Below, piece by piece: positions 44,251 to 52,228 of a stretch of 64,000 nucleotides of DNA (positions within the stretch are counted from its first letter, which is position 1; each line of letters begins with the position of its first letter). The DNA comes from CAZVIJ01 sp964626735. Lineage in GTDB: Bacteria > Patescibacteriota > Dojkabacteria > JAOAGR01. The stretch covers positions 1 through 64,000 of the forward strand of contig CAZVIJ010000003.1 of the NCBI GenBank assembly GCA_964626735.1. The letters are read 5' to 3'. Position numbers and translations under genes: made by a program. The notes below the pieces were generated by a model. The model saw nothing but the letters and a program-made list of their open reading frames with translations. It was not told the DNA's origin and did no database searches.

Positions 44251-44940
44251 TTATACATGTTGCTGCTCATTCTGTCCTAAAACCCTTACCCCGTCGGCCT
44301 GCAATTGATGACCCCTTAACTCGAGCACGTTAGGATCGTTAACCAGGTAGAATCCATTTGGCTTGAGCAATCTCCTTTCGTGACGCTCGATGTCGCCGAT
44401 ACCCAAGTCATGTTGTGAGGCATAATGGAGTCCACCCGTATGATCCAATACGAAATCGAAAATACGCTCGAACTTTGGGTATTCCTCAGCAATCCGCTGG
44501 ATAGGCATGTTGAACCATGCCATGTCCTTTTGCATGAGGTATAACTCTGCCCGAGAAATGAATGTTGCCATTCTTTGCGTTATCGGAGCAGGATAGTTTT
44601 TTTCCCTCAAAGCATATTCCAACAGAGTAATCATGGAATCGGGACTGAACGGATCGACGATGAAAATCGGCAAACCGGTCCTTCGTGGAATCCATTCGAT
44701 CGTTTCGGATAGGCATGATCCTACTTCTAGGCACATTGCCCCTCGGTAAATCGCCTGAATACGTTTGTTGAAATAGAGTTCTTCAACATCCCTTCCCGTA
44801 TGGACCATACGTTTACCATTGGCGATGCGGTAGAAGTAGACGCTCCGATAGCCCACCGCCTCGGGTACGACGACGAGCGTATAGTTCGATTCAAGCTCGG
44901 TGTATTCATCGCTTTCCTTCTTCTGATCGAAAAAGATCAT
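44251..44940 (-). CDS. Putative SAM-dependent methyltransferase-like protein
   Basis: 229 residues. AMCLEVGSCLSETIEWIPRRTGLPIFIVDPF resembles methyltransferase motif I and the acidic end of strand 2, IFDFVLDHTGGLHYA motif IV, and HERRLLKPNGFYLVNDP the post-motif VI strand. The match is partial and the substrate is unknown. TATAAT (reverse of 44946-44951) is 5 nt before the ATG. Confidence 0.5.
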   Translation of the reverse strand: MIFFDQKKESDEYTELESNYTLVVVPEAVGYRSVYFYRIANGKRMVHTGRDVEELYFNKRIQAIYRGAMCLEVGSCLSETIEWIPRRTGLPIFIVDPFSPDSMITLLEYALREKNYPAPITQRMATFISRAELYLMQKDMAWFNMPIQRIAEEYPKFERIFDFVLDHTGGLHYASQHDLGIGDIERHERRLLKPNGFYLVNDPNVLELRGHQLQADGVRVLGQNEQQHV

Positions 44941-44973
44941 ACATGATTATACCCCAGGAAGGGAGTATGGTGA

Positions 44974-45003
44974 TAAAAAAAGACCTCCTGTGCTGGAGGT
45001 CTT
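44974..45003 (-). terminator. Terminator of the rplU-rpmA operon
   Basis: On the minus strand AAGACCTCC, a 6-nt loop, GGAGGTCTT, then seven T (stem 44980-44988 with 44995-45003). Confidence 0.93.
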
Positions 45004-45018
45004 CGGAATAGTAAATTA

Positions 45019-45318
45019 TTATTTCTCGGCCTTCGCTTTTGATTGCTTAGCCTCTGCCGGAAGAACGTTGACGATTTTTCGTCCACGCTTATAGCCGGTA
45101 GCAAGAGAGTAGCTTACGACACCATCGATTTCGGCGAATAGCGTGTAGTCTTTTCCCATGCCGACATTCTTGCCGGGGAAAATCTTCGTTCCGAGTTGTC
45201 GGACAAGAATGCTGCCAGCGGTTACCTTCTCGCCGGAGAAGCATTTAACACCTCGACGTTTGCCGATTACATTACCTCGTTGTGTTGCTGTTGCCTTTGC
45301 TGCTGTTACGTGAGCCAT
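45019..45318 (-). CDS. rpmA: 50S ribosomal protein L27
   Basis: 99 residues with [53 protein letters not shown], the L27 core. The N-terminus is [16 protein letters not shown], without the Firmicutes-type cleaved extension. The Lys/Ala tail is short. Downstream of rplU with 6 nt between them. Sits at the peptidyl transferase centre of the 50S subunit. Confidence 0.97.
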   Translation of the reverse strand: MAHVTAAKATATQRGNVIGKRRGVKCFSGEKVTAGSILVRQLGTKIFPGKNVGMGKDYTLFAEIDGVVSYSLATGYKRGRKIVNVLPAEAKQSKAKAEK

Positions 45319-45324
45319 GGGACG

Positions 45325-45816
45325 TTATTTTTTGACCTCCTGTTTCTTACTTATTGTTTTCTTTGCCGGAGCTTTTGCTGCTGCTTTCTTGGGAGCTTTC
45401 GCTGCTGAAGCAGCCTTTTTTGTTGCTGCCGGTTTCTTTGCCGATGATTTCTTCTCCTCGGTTACCGTTGCGGTTGCCTCTGCCGATTTGGTTGCAGCTG
45501 CTGCCTTTTCCTTCTTCGCACCATTTACGGAAAGCACTTCAACGACCGAGAGTTCCTGTCGGTGACCGGTTCTCCTTCGGTATCGAGACTTTGCCTTAAA
45601 CTTTACGATATGGATTTTCTCCCCTCGTTTGTGGTTGAGGATCTTGGCTTCTACGGTACCGCTGTTGAACATGACATCGGAGCCGTCAGTGCTCATGAGC
45701 ACTTGCGCGCTTACCGCATCTTCAGCGTTTCCTGCAAGTCGGTTTACTTCGATTTTATCACCCGGCCTTACAAGGAATTGTGTGCCGCTAAGGCTTATAA
45801 CTGCAATATTAGACAT
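45325..45816 (-). CDS. rplU: 50S ribosomal protein L21 with Lys/Ala-rich extension
   Basis: 163 residues. The first 100 or so are L21 (IAVISLSGTQFLVRPGDKIEVNRL, VEAKILNHKRGEKIHIVKFKAKSRYRRRTGHRQ). About 60 further residues form a basic tail of Ala/Lys/Pro (KKPAATKKAASAAKAPKK), reminiscent of histone H1 tails. Promoter TATTAT lies about 17 nt before the ATG. The obg gene that usually follows rpmA is elsewhere (1-256). Confidence 0.95.
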   Translation of the reverse strand: MSNIAVISLSGTQFLVRPGDKIEVNRLAGNAEDAVSAQVLMSTDGSDVMFNSGTVEAKILNHKRGEKIHIVKFKAKSRYRRRTGHRQELSVVEVLSVNGAKKEKAAAATKSAEATATVTEEKKSSAKKPAATKKAASAAKAPKKAAAKAPAKKTISKKQEVKK

Positions 45817-45864
45817 GATTTCGTGACTTTGTGATAATACCAGAAAAAGGTGATTTGATCAATT

Positions 45865-47289
45865 TCAGCCTACCTTCTGGATCTCAAGCATCGAGGCGTA
45901 AATGCCCGAGAAAAGCTGTGATCCGATGACAATCGCTACCAGATCTCCCGACTCGACGACGCCGTCCCTTTTCGCCTTCTCTATTACCTGGGTAATAGCC
46001 ATATCACGGTCATCGAGCGTCTCTTCAAGAACAAACGACTTGATGCCGCGGGAAAGGGCAAGCTGTTTGGCATAGATTTCCTTCGTAACGTAGGTATAGA
46101 TCGGTTGAGCAATTTTGTGCCGTGCGATCATCCGAGCAGTAAATCCGCCTTTCGAGACCACCAGAACCGCCTTGATCGGTAGGTTTTCGCAGGCTTCAGC
46201 GGTCGATTTCGAAATCGCTATCGCGATAGAAGTCAAAGAGTCGCTTTCGGTGTGGTATTTGATGACCTCGTCGATGTCATGCTCGTAGACGTGCGGCTTT
46301 ATCAACGGCTCGATGTAATTGAGGATATTGCTCATGGTCGAGATGGCATCGATCGGGTATGTACCGGTCGAAGTCTCGGCTGAGGTCATGATTGCGTCGG
46401 TGCCGTCGAATACGGCGTTCGCCACGTCGCTTACCTCTGCTCTCGTCGCCGAGGGGCTGCTGGTCATTGACTCCAGCATATGGGTGGCGACGATGACCGG
46501 CTTCCCTGCCCTGTTGCACTTTTTTATGAACTCCTTTTGGAGTACGGGGACTTGCTCGTACGGTATTTCGACTCCCATATCTCCGCGGGCAACCATGATA
46601 CCGTCGACATGCTGGAGAATTTCATCGAAATTTTTCACTCCGTGGGGATCTTCGATTTTGGCGACGATCGCGATATCGGTATTTTGGATTCGGTCCGTTA
46701 TAGCCTGTACGTCATTAGCATCGCGAACGAATGAGCCGGCAATCATATCGACTCCGACTTCGATGCCCGCCTCGATATCGGCCTTGTCTTTTTCGGTAAG
46801 CGGATCGAAACTCAAGTACGTACCGGGAACATTTACGGTTTTGAGCCGCTTCATCATGCCCGAGTTCAGCGCTTTGCAGATAATCTGGGTTCCTTCAACC
46901 CGGGAGACTTCGAAATGAAGCTTTCCGTCGTCGATGAGCAGTCGGGCACCCGGCTTGATATCCTTATGGAGATCCTCGTAGCTGACGACTACGTCCTGCG
47001 ATGTCGGATCGGTATTGAATATGTAGTCTTGACCGGCGTGAATTTCTTTTGGTTCGGGGAAGTCGGAGATCCTTATTTTATGGCCCTTCAAGTCGAGCAG
47101 CACCATAACATCGGGGGTTGTTTCGCGGATCAAGTGGGTTACCCGCTTTATTTCTGCCGCATCGGCAAATGATGCGTTCACCCGTGCAACCGTCATACCA
47201 AGCTCTGCAAGTTTTTTAAGTGTCTCAGGCTCCCAGGTGGCAGGTCCAATGGTGCATACAATTTTAGTCTTATGTTTGGCCATATTCAT
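45865..47289 (-). CDS. pyk: Pyruvate kinase, predicted K+-independent type
   Basis: 474 residues from ATG 47289. KTKIVCTIGPATWEPETL, MVARGDMGVEIP, ATHMLESMTSSPSATRAEVSDVANAVFDGTDAIM, SAETSTGTYP and the C-terminal domain are all present. The K+ site is altered. N38 and S40 are kept (VNASF), but the TKGPEIRT stretch reads LKGHKIRI, placing Leu67, Lys71 and Ile74 where K+-dependent enzymes have Thr, Glu and Thr. Family studies link Lys at that position with K+-independent activity. GATAAA is 6 nt before this ATG; a second ATG is at 47283. Confidence 0.95.
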   Translation of the reverse strand: MNMAKHKTKIVCTIGPATWEPETLKKLAELGMTVARVNASFADAAEIKRVTHLIRETTPDVMVLLDLKGHKIRISDFPEPKEIHAGQDYIFNTDPTSQDVVVSYEDLHKDIKPGARLLIDDGKLHFEVSRVEGTQIICKALNSGMMKRLKTVNVPGTYLSFDPLTEKDKADIEAGIEVGVDMIAGSFVRDANDVQAITDRIQNTDIAIVAKIEDPHGVKNFDEILQHVDGIMVARGDMGVEIPYEQVPVLQKEFIKKCNRAGKPVIVATHMLESMTSSPSATRAEVSDVANAVFDGTDAIMTSAETSTGTYPIDAISTMSNILNYIEPLIKPHVYEHDIDEVIKYHTESDSLTSIAIAISKSTAEACENLPIKAVLVVSKGGFTARMIARHKIAQPIYTYVTKEIYAKQLALSRGIKSFVLEETLDDRDMAITQVIEKAKRDGVVESGDLVAIVIGSQLFSGIYASMLEIQKVG

Positions 47290-47410
47290 TCGCAATTTAT
47301 CACACCACAGAAGAAACGCAAAGCCGACACCTGATTTTTGTTCGAGAACGCAAGATATAGCCGGTACATACGGAACGAGACATGTCATTGCCATTAACCG
47401 TACGTACTCG

Positions 47411-47416
47411 TATCAT
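47411..47416 (+). promoter_or_regulatory. -10 box TATCAT
   Basis: Six bases before the murT ATG at 47423. Confidence 0.55.
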
Positions 47417-47422
47417 TAGACA

Positions 47423-48727
47423 ATGTTTGCAGCAACGCTCCTTAAATCGTTGACGTACCTGCTGAGGAAATTCACCAAAAATTCCGGAACCGCACTTCCC
47501 GGGCTAATCTTAGAAAAGTATTTCCCCCGTACGCTCAAGAAATTATTTGCCCAATTCGACGAAGTAGTCCTGATAACCGGTACTAACGGCAAAACGACGA
47601 CGGCGCGAATGATTGCCCACCTACTCCAGAAAAACGGAGTTAGCTACATCTCGAATCCGAGCGGATCAAACATGCTTCGCGGGCTTGCTTCGGTGCTAAT
47701 CGAAAAATGCTCCTATAAAGGAAAACTACCGAAGATAACCGGAAAGAAGCTTATCGGCCTGTTCGAAGTGGAAGAGGCGACGATGCCGAAACTTTTGGAA
47801 TACGTCTCGCCATCGACGATTATCGTGACTAATATTTTTCGGGATCAGCTTGATGCGTACGGTGAAATCGACAAGACGTTCAGTTACATCAAGGAGGCAA
47901 TCGAGAAATCGAATAATCCCGCGCTGGTTCTCAATGCGAACGATAATCGCGTTAAATCGCTGGGCGGACTTACTGAGGGAGAGGTGGCCTACATTGCATT
48001 CGACGATGCGTATCTGAACTTCGTGAAGCTTGAAAACCGAGAGAACGACAGTTTCGATACTGCAATCATCAACCCAGAAACGACATTCCTGATAAAAAAC
48101 ATACGGGTCTCTGACGATCTTGCGAGCAAGTTCGATATCCATTACCTCAACAAACCGTGGAAAACAGACATCGTCACGAACGTACCCGGTATACACAATA
48201 CCTACAACGCGATTGCAGCGATAATAACAGTGAAGCGGCTCGTCGGTCGGGAGGATATCGATTTCAGTCTCGTTGACTTCAAGCCGGTTTTCGGAAGAGG
48301 CGAAATTATCGAGTACGGTACAACTTCATACCAGATACTGCTGGTGAAAAATCCGGCTGGCATGAACTTGAATTTGAAACTCCTGGAAACGGTCTCGAAA
48401 CGGGATTCGGTAATGCTCATTCTAAACGATAAAATCGCTGACGGACGCGACGTATCCTGGATATGGGACTGCGACTTCTCCCTGCTCAAGTCGCTCGGGT
48501 TCAAGAATATCTATATCGCGGGTTCCCGTCGATACGATATGGCTATACGGGTAACGTACGAGGATATGCCTTTTGCAGAAATCTTCGATACCGTCAAAGA
48601 CGCGGTTGCGAAATTGAAGGATACCAATCAACGGATATATGTCTTGCCGACGTATACCGCAATGCGCGAGTTCAGGGAAGAGCTATCGAAAGTTACGCAA
48701 GTAAGGGAAATGTGGAAGGAGGAATAA
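47423..48727 (+). CDS. murT: Lipid II isoglutaminyl synthase subunit MurT
   Basis: 434 residues. Mur-ligase fold with ATP loop LITGTNGKTTTARMIA, VEEATMPKLLEYVSPSTIIVTNIFRDQLDAYGEID and LVLNANDNRV, then the DUF1727 C-terminal domain (LLVKNPAGMNLNLKLL, DGRDVSWIWDCDF, IYVLPTYTAM). With GatD it amidates the D-Glu of lipid II. The Cys4 zinc ribbon found in the middle domain of Firmicutes MurT is absent; that stretch (DAYLNFVKLENRENDSFDTA and following) has no Cys. Overlapping expression with gatD just downstream. Confidence 0.92.
   Translation: MFAATLLKSLTYLLRKFTKNSGTALPGLILEKYFPRTLKKLFAQFDEVVLITGTNGKTTTARMIAHLLQKNGVSYISNPSGSNMLRGLASVLIEKCSYKGKLPKITGKKLIGLFEVEEATMPKLLEYVSPSTIIVTNIFRDQLDAYGEIDKTFSYIKEAIEKSNNPALVLNANDNRVKSLGGLTEGEVAYIAFDDAYLNFVKLENRENDSFDTAIINPETTFLIKNIRVSDDLASKFDIHYLNKPWKTDIVTNVPGIHNTYNAIAAIITVKRLVGREDIDFSLVDFKPVFGRGEIIEYGTTSYQILLVKNPAGMNLNLKLLETVSKRDSVMLILNDKIADGRDVSWIWDCDFSLLKSLGFKNIYIAGSRRYDMAIRVTYEDMPFAEIFDTVKDAVAKLKDTNQRIYVLPTYTAMREFREELSKVTQVREMWKEE
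48716..48722 (+). promoter_or_regulatory. Shine-Dalgarno of gatD
   Basis: AAGGAGG, 6 nt before the ATG at 48729. It is a full anti-SD match on an operon-internal gene, in contrast with the SD-less first genes. Confidence 0.8.
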
Positions 48728-48728
48728 T

Positions 48729-49511
48729 ATGGCAAACCAACAATACGAACTAACCATCAATCATATGTACTCGAAAAGCCTGAATATATACGGCGATCTC
48801 GGGAACATCATTTCCCTCAAGAGGAACGGTACGCTTCACGGGATAACGATGAATGTCGTCAATACGGAAATCAACGGCAGCTTCCAGACGGCTGATATTT
48901 ACTTTATCGGTGGAGGTCAGGATCAAGACCAGATGCTGGTATACAAAGATTTGCAGCGACATAAAGATGCAATCAAAGCAGAAGTAGAAAAGGGCAAAGT
49001 ATTCTTGCTGATTTGCGGCGGGTATCAGCTTTTCGGTAAGTTTTTCGTCGATGGCGAGGGCAATAAAATTGAAGGGCTCGGTATCCTCGATATCGAGACG
49101 AAAGCGCTCGATTCTAAAGTAGAATCCCGGTGCATCGGTAACGCCGTCGTCGAAATCAATCAAGAAATGCTCGAATCATGGAATATTCCCTATGAGTTCT
49201 CGAATTTCCTTGTCGGTTTCGAGAATCATGGAGGCCAGACTAAACTCTTGAGCGAGTCATTAAAACCGCTCGGTAAAGTTATCGTCGGATCAGGAAACAA
49301 TTCCCATGATAAGTTGGAGGGTTGCCTTTACAAGAATATTATCGGGAGCTACTTGCATGGCTCTTTGCTGCCGAAAAATCCTCATCTTTGCGAAGCCATC
49401 ATTAGGCGGGCGATGCAAAACAAGTACGTAACCGGCTTTGAATTCCCCCAACTTGCTTATGACCTGGAGAAGAAAGCGCATACTGCAATTTTGAAGATGG
49501 CGTCTTTATAA
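48729..49511 (+). CDS. gatD: Lipid II isoglutaminyl synthase glutamine amidotransferase subunit GatD
   Basis: 260 residues of the CobB/CobQ-like class I glutaminase family. LTINHMYSKSLNIYGDLGNIISL, TADIYFIGGGQDQDQML, nucleophile Cys96 in FLLICGGYQLFG, FLVGFENHGGQTKL and His in GSYLHGSLLPKNPHL. It supplies ammonia to MurT. It starts one base after the murT stop and has a strong Shine-Dalgarno. Confidence 0.93.
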   Translation: MANQQYELTINHMYSKSLNIYGDLGNIISLKRNGTLHGITMNVVNTEINGSFQTADIYFIGGGQDQDQMLVYKDLQRHKDAIKAEVEKGKVFLLICGGYQLFGKFFVDGEGNKIEGLGILDIETKALDSKVESRCIGNAVVEINQEMLESWNIPYEFSNFLVGFENHGGQTKLLSESLKPLGKVIVGSGNNSHDKLEGCLYKNIIGSYLHGSLLPKNPHLCEAIIRRAMQNKYVTGFEFPQLAYDLEKKAHTAILKMASL

Positions 49512-49531
49512 CTTTTACGATAGTATTCTGC

Positions 49532-50059
49532 ATGAAAAGCATCGTTGTGCGCACCGAGCCATTTATCCCGCATGCACCGTTCGTCGGGGAATCCATTCAT
49601 GCCGCAATGCCGTACGTGAATCTTGTAACAGAAGCGGGATTGCCTGGCTACGAAACAACGCAGTACCTCGTTTGCGATTTTGATCTCCCGCGAGATTCTG
49701 CCATGCTCCGGTTGGGATGGCTTGTTACCGTAAAGCCGGTTCTGTTTGAGCGTTACGGATTGAGGAGATGCGGTGCACAATCTGTGTTACTTCTTATCGA
49801 ACAAGAAACAGGACCTGTCGATACGTCATTTACTCCGCTTCCCGAGATGGAGCGATTTTCTCAAGCTGCATTGAGCGGTACGGCAGTAATCCCACGTGCA
49901 GAGGCTTTGTTCACTGCACGAGCTTTTCTTGGAAATCGCGATTTAACTTCGTTTTTTCAAGGTCCTGATACTTCGCCCGAAAACAGGATCGGATTGCATG
50001 CGTCGTTCGCTGACTATTCGGTCCTTTGCGATAAATTTATTTCTCTATCGTCGAGATAA
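49532..50059 (+). CDS. Hypothetical protein
   Basis: 175 residues, no signal or TM segment, not recognised. Segments include GLPGYETTQYLVCDFDLPRDSAMLRLGWLVTVKPVLFERYGLRR. TAGTAT at 49521-49526 is 5 nt before the ATG, so it is a separate leaderless unit although it follows gatD closely. The 3' end overlaps the convergent prmC by 23 nt. Confidence 0.55.
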   Translation: MKSIVVRTEPFIPHAPFVGESIHAAMPYVNLVTEAGLPGYETTQYLVCDFDLPRDSAMLRLGWLVTVKPVLFERYGLRRCGAQSVLLLIEQETGPVDTSFTPLPEMERFSQAALSGTAVIPRAEALFTARAFLGNRDLTSFFQGPDTSPENRIGLHASFADYSVLCDKFISLSSR

Positions 50060-50744
50060 CGCCATTGTATCCTTCGTAGATCAGTACCAGGCTCGACGGC
50101 GATTTCATGAATTTTTCGATCAATATGTCGTTAAGTTCAGAGCCATTCGGGCCACCGAACAGTGCTGAATGAGGCTCGAATTTAGCAACGCTCGGCTGGA
50201 GCTTCTCTTGATCGGGAATATACGGAAGGTTCGCTACGATCATAACATTCTCGTACCTGTCGAAATCAAAATCGCGGAAGTCGGCTTCAATGAATTCTGT
50301 CTGCGTATTATTCAACCTATTGGCATTGAGTTTGGCAACTGCAATTGCGTCTTCCGAACGGTCGATGCCGATCGTCTTGATTGTGTCGAGTTCAATCTCT
50401 TTTAGCTCTTGGGCTATGCTCAATAGTATGCAGCCAGAGCCGGTGCCGATATCGATGATGGTTGAAATTTTGCGTGTTTGCAGTTGTTCGAATGTTTTTT
50501 GAACAATACCTTGCGTTTCCGGTCTGGGGATCAATACGCGGTTATCGACGTAAAATTCCCTGTTGCAGAAATCGGCAATGTTTAAAATATATTCGATCGG
50601 TTCATCATTTTTCAGCCTATCGATCAGCTCTTCGTCGGAAACCCTCTCAGAGTCGTGGTTTACGATAAAGTTGGCATATTGCAATCGGATCGATTCGCTT
50701 AAGAAATCGAGTTTCCTGTAGACGCTCATAAAATCCCTGCTCAT
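50037..50744 (-). CDS. prmC: Release factor glutamine methyltransferase PrmC
   Basis: 235 residues. FCNREFYVDNRVLIPRPETQGIV is the PrmC substrate loop; IIDIGTGSGCILLSIAQEL is SAM motif I. The catalytic NPPY motif reads NLPYIP, so the first Pro is Leu. It methylates the Gln of the GGQ motif in release factors. The ATG overlaps the recF stop (ATGA at 50741-50744). Confidence 0.88.
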   Translation of the reverse strand: MSRDFMSVYRKLDFLSESIRLQYANFIVNHDSERVSDEELIDRLKNDEPIEYILNIADFCNREFYVDNRVLIPRPETQGIVQKTFEQLQTRKISTIIDIGTGSGCILLSIAQELKEIELDTIKTIGIDRSEDAIAVAKLNANRLNNTQTEFIEADFRDFDFDRYENVMIVANLPYIPDQEKLQPSVAKFEPHSALFGGPNGSELNDILIEKFMKSPSSLVLIYEGYNGVISTIEK

Positions 50745-51850
50745 AGTAATGATTGTAGATTAAATTCCTCAATTTCCTTGAATTTCTTATGGTCGACGCC
50801 GGTGATGAAACTTTGAATCTGATGGTTGGTAATGAAATCAAGGAGTATTTTTTCGTTTTCCTCGTCGAGCTCAGAGAATATATCGTCGAGCAGCAAGACC
50901 GGCCTTTTGTTTAGGCTCTTTTCGAATATCCTGATAAGAACCATCTGAAGGATAATTAGACTCATGCGCTGCTGCCCTCGAGATGCGTACTTGTCCGATC
51001 GTATGAAATCGGTATCACTGCTCAGTTGGATAAGCATATGCCAGTCGTCTCGATGCGGCCCTACGGAGNNNNNNNNNNTCGTTCCCCTTCTCCGATCAAG
51101 CTTGTACCTTTCCCTTAATTCTTCCCGAAACCGGTACAGGCTATCTTCCGAGAATATCTCATCGAGCGTTACGTTCGGCACGAAATCAATTTTGAATTTG
51201 TATCTCGCGATTTCATCCAGATGGGAAAGCGTTTCGTTTACGTTCCTGAAAAACTCTTGCCTAAATTTGATTATCTTGGCGCCATATTGGATGAGCTGCT
51301 CTGTCCAAATACGCATCTGGTTGGCCTTCGGCTCATCGTCCTGCAGAAGCTTGTTCCTGTTCTGTAGGGCTTTATTGTAATTTCGCAAGTCATAGAGATA
51401 CTCAGGATATAGCTGTATCAGTACGTCATCGAAATACTTGCGCTTATTCTTGGGAGAGGAGTTGATTATCTTTATGCTTTCGGGACTGAACCAAATGGAA
51501 GGTACGCGCCCCACAAAATTATTGATGCTGACTTTGTTTTTGTTGATCGAAAGCGTTTTTTTCTTGCGGGGAACTGCCTCGAGCGTATACGTGTGTGAGA
51601 AATTGTAGTTTTCGTCATCGACCGTGGCATTTACGAAGACCGTTTCGACGCCGCCTCTCGAGAAGTCGAACAATTCGGTTTCGGCTTTGGCGCGTAATGT
51701 CTTGCCGACGCTAATACATTGAATCGCTTCAAGGAGATTAGTTTTACCGGTTCCGTTCGGCGAATATACGTAGTTGATGAGGGTATCGAATTCGAGGTCG
51801 ACTTTTTCGATATTGCGGAAGTTTCTTACTTTTAGCGACCTGATATACAC
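50741..51850 (-). CDS. recF: DNA replication and repair protein RecF (interrupted by gap)
   Basis: About 369 residues. MYIRSLKVRNFRNIEKVDLEF, Walker A SPNGTGKTNLLEAI, the signature ASRGQQRMSLIILQ and Walker B VLLLDDIFSELDEEN. Ten N at 51069-51078 fall before SVGPHRDDW and the frame is kept. RecF loads RecA at gaps with RecO and RecR. Starts with GTG just after ylxR; last bases overlap prmC. Confidence 0.94.
   Translation of the reverse strand: MYIRSLKVRNFRNIEKVDLEFDTLINYVYSPNGTGKTNLLEAIQCISVGKTLRAKAETELFDFSRGGVETVFVNATVDDENYNFSHTYTLEAVPRKKKTLSINKNKVSINNFVGRVPSIWFSPESIKIINSSPKNKRKYFDDVLIQLYPEYLYDLRNYNKALQNRNKLLQDDEPKANQMRIWTEQLIQYGAKIIKFRQEFFRNVNETLSHLDEIARYKFKIDFVPNVTLDEIFSEDSLYRFREELRERYKLDRRRGTXXXXSVGPHRDDWHMLIQLSSDTDFIRSDKYASRGQQRMSLIILQMVLIRIFEKSLNKRPVLLLDDIFSELDEENEKILLDFITNHQIQSFITGVDHKKFKEIEEFNLQSLL
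51069..51078. other. Assembly gap (10 N) in recF
   Basis: Fixed-length N run before the conserved PHRDD segment. Confidence 0.98.
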
Positions 51851-51857
51851 GTCTGTA

Positions 51858-52223
51858 TTATTCCGGTTTTTCGATTTTCTCCAAATCTGATCGTTTGATC
51901 CTGAGCACTACCGGTTTGGTTTGCCTCGGCCTGAAGTTTTTTGTTTCGACTGCCTTCGGGAACTCGGTTTTTAGATATTCGATTTCGTCCTTGGATATCG
52001 CTTTCTTGAGAATGCGGGCTATCTTGGCCCCGTTTTTTTCGGTAAGAGCTTCGAGATTCGCGATGTCGGGAGATACATAGCAGCCCCGGCCTTCTTTCTT
52101 GCCGGTCAAATCGATCAGTATCGGCTCTCCCCTGAAAGAAACGATCCGGATCATATCGGCTTTGAATTGCTTCTTGCCGCTTACGATGCACGTCCGGATC
52201 TGTTTTTCTTTATCACTATCCAT
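51858..52223 (-). CDS. YlxR/RnpM family RNA-binding protein
   Basis: 121 residues. RTCIVSGKKQFKADMIRIV and GKKEGRGCYVSPDIANLEAL match the YlxR (DUF448) fold normally encoded just after nusA, as here with 5 nt between them. Family members bind RNase P RNA or act with nucleoid. The usual C.xC motif reads CIVSGKK here. A 35-residue Lys-rich C-terminal extension is added. Confidence 0.85.
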   Translation of the reverse strand: MDSDKEKQIRTCIVSGKKQFKADMIRIVSFRGEPILIDLTGKKEGRGCYVSPDIANLEALTEKNGAKIARILKKAISKDEIEYLKTEFPKAVETKNFRPRQTKPVVLRIKRSDLEKIEKPE

Positions 52224-52228
52224 TGAGA

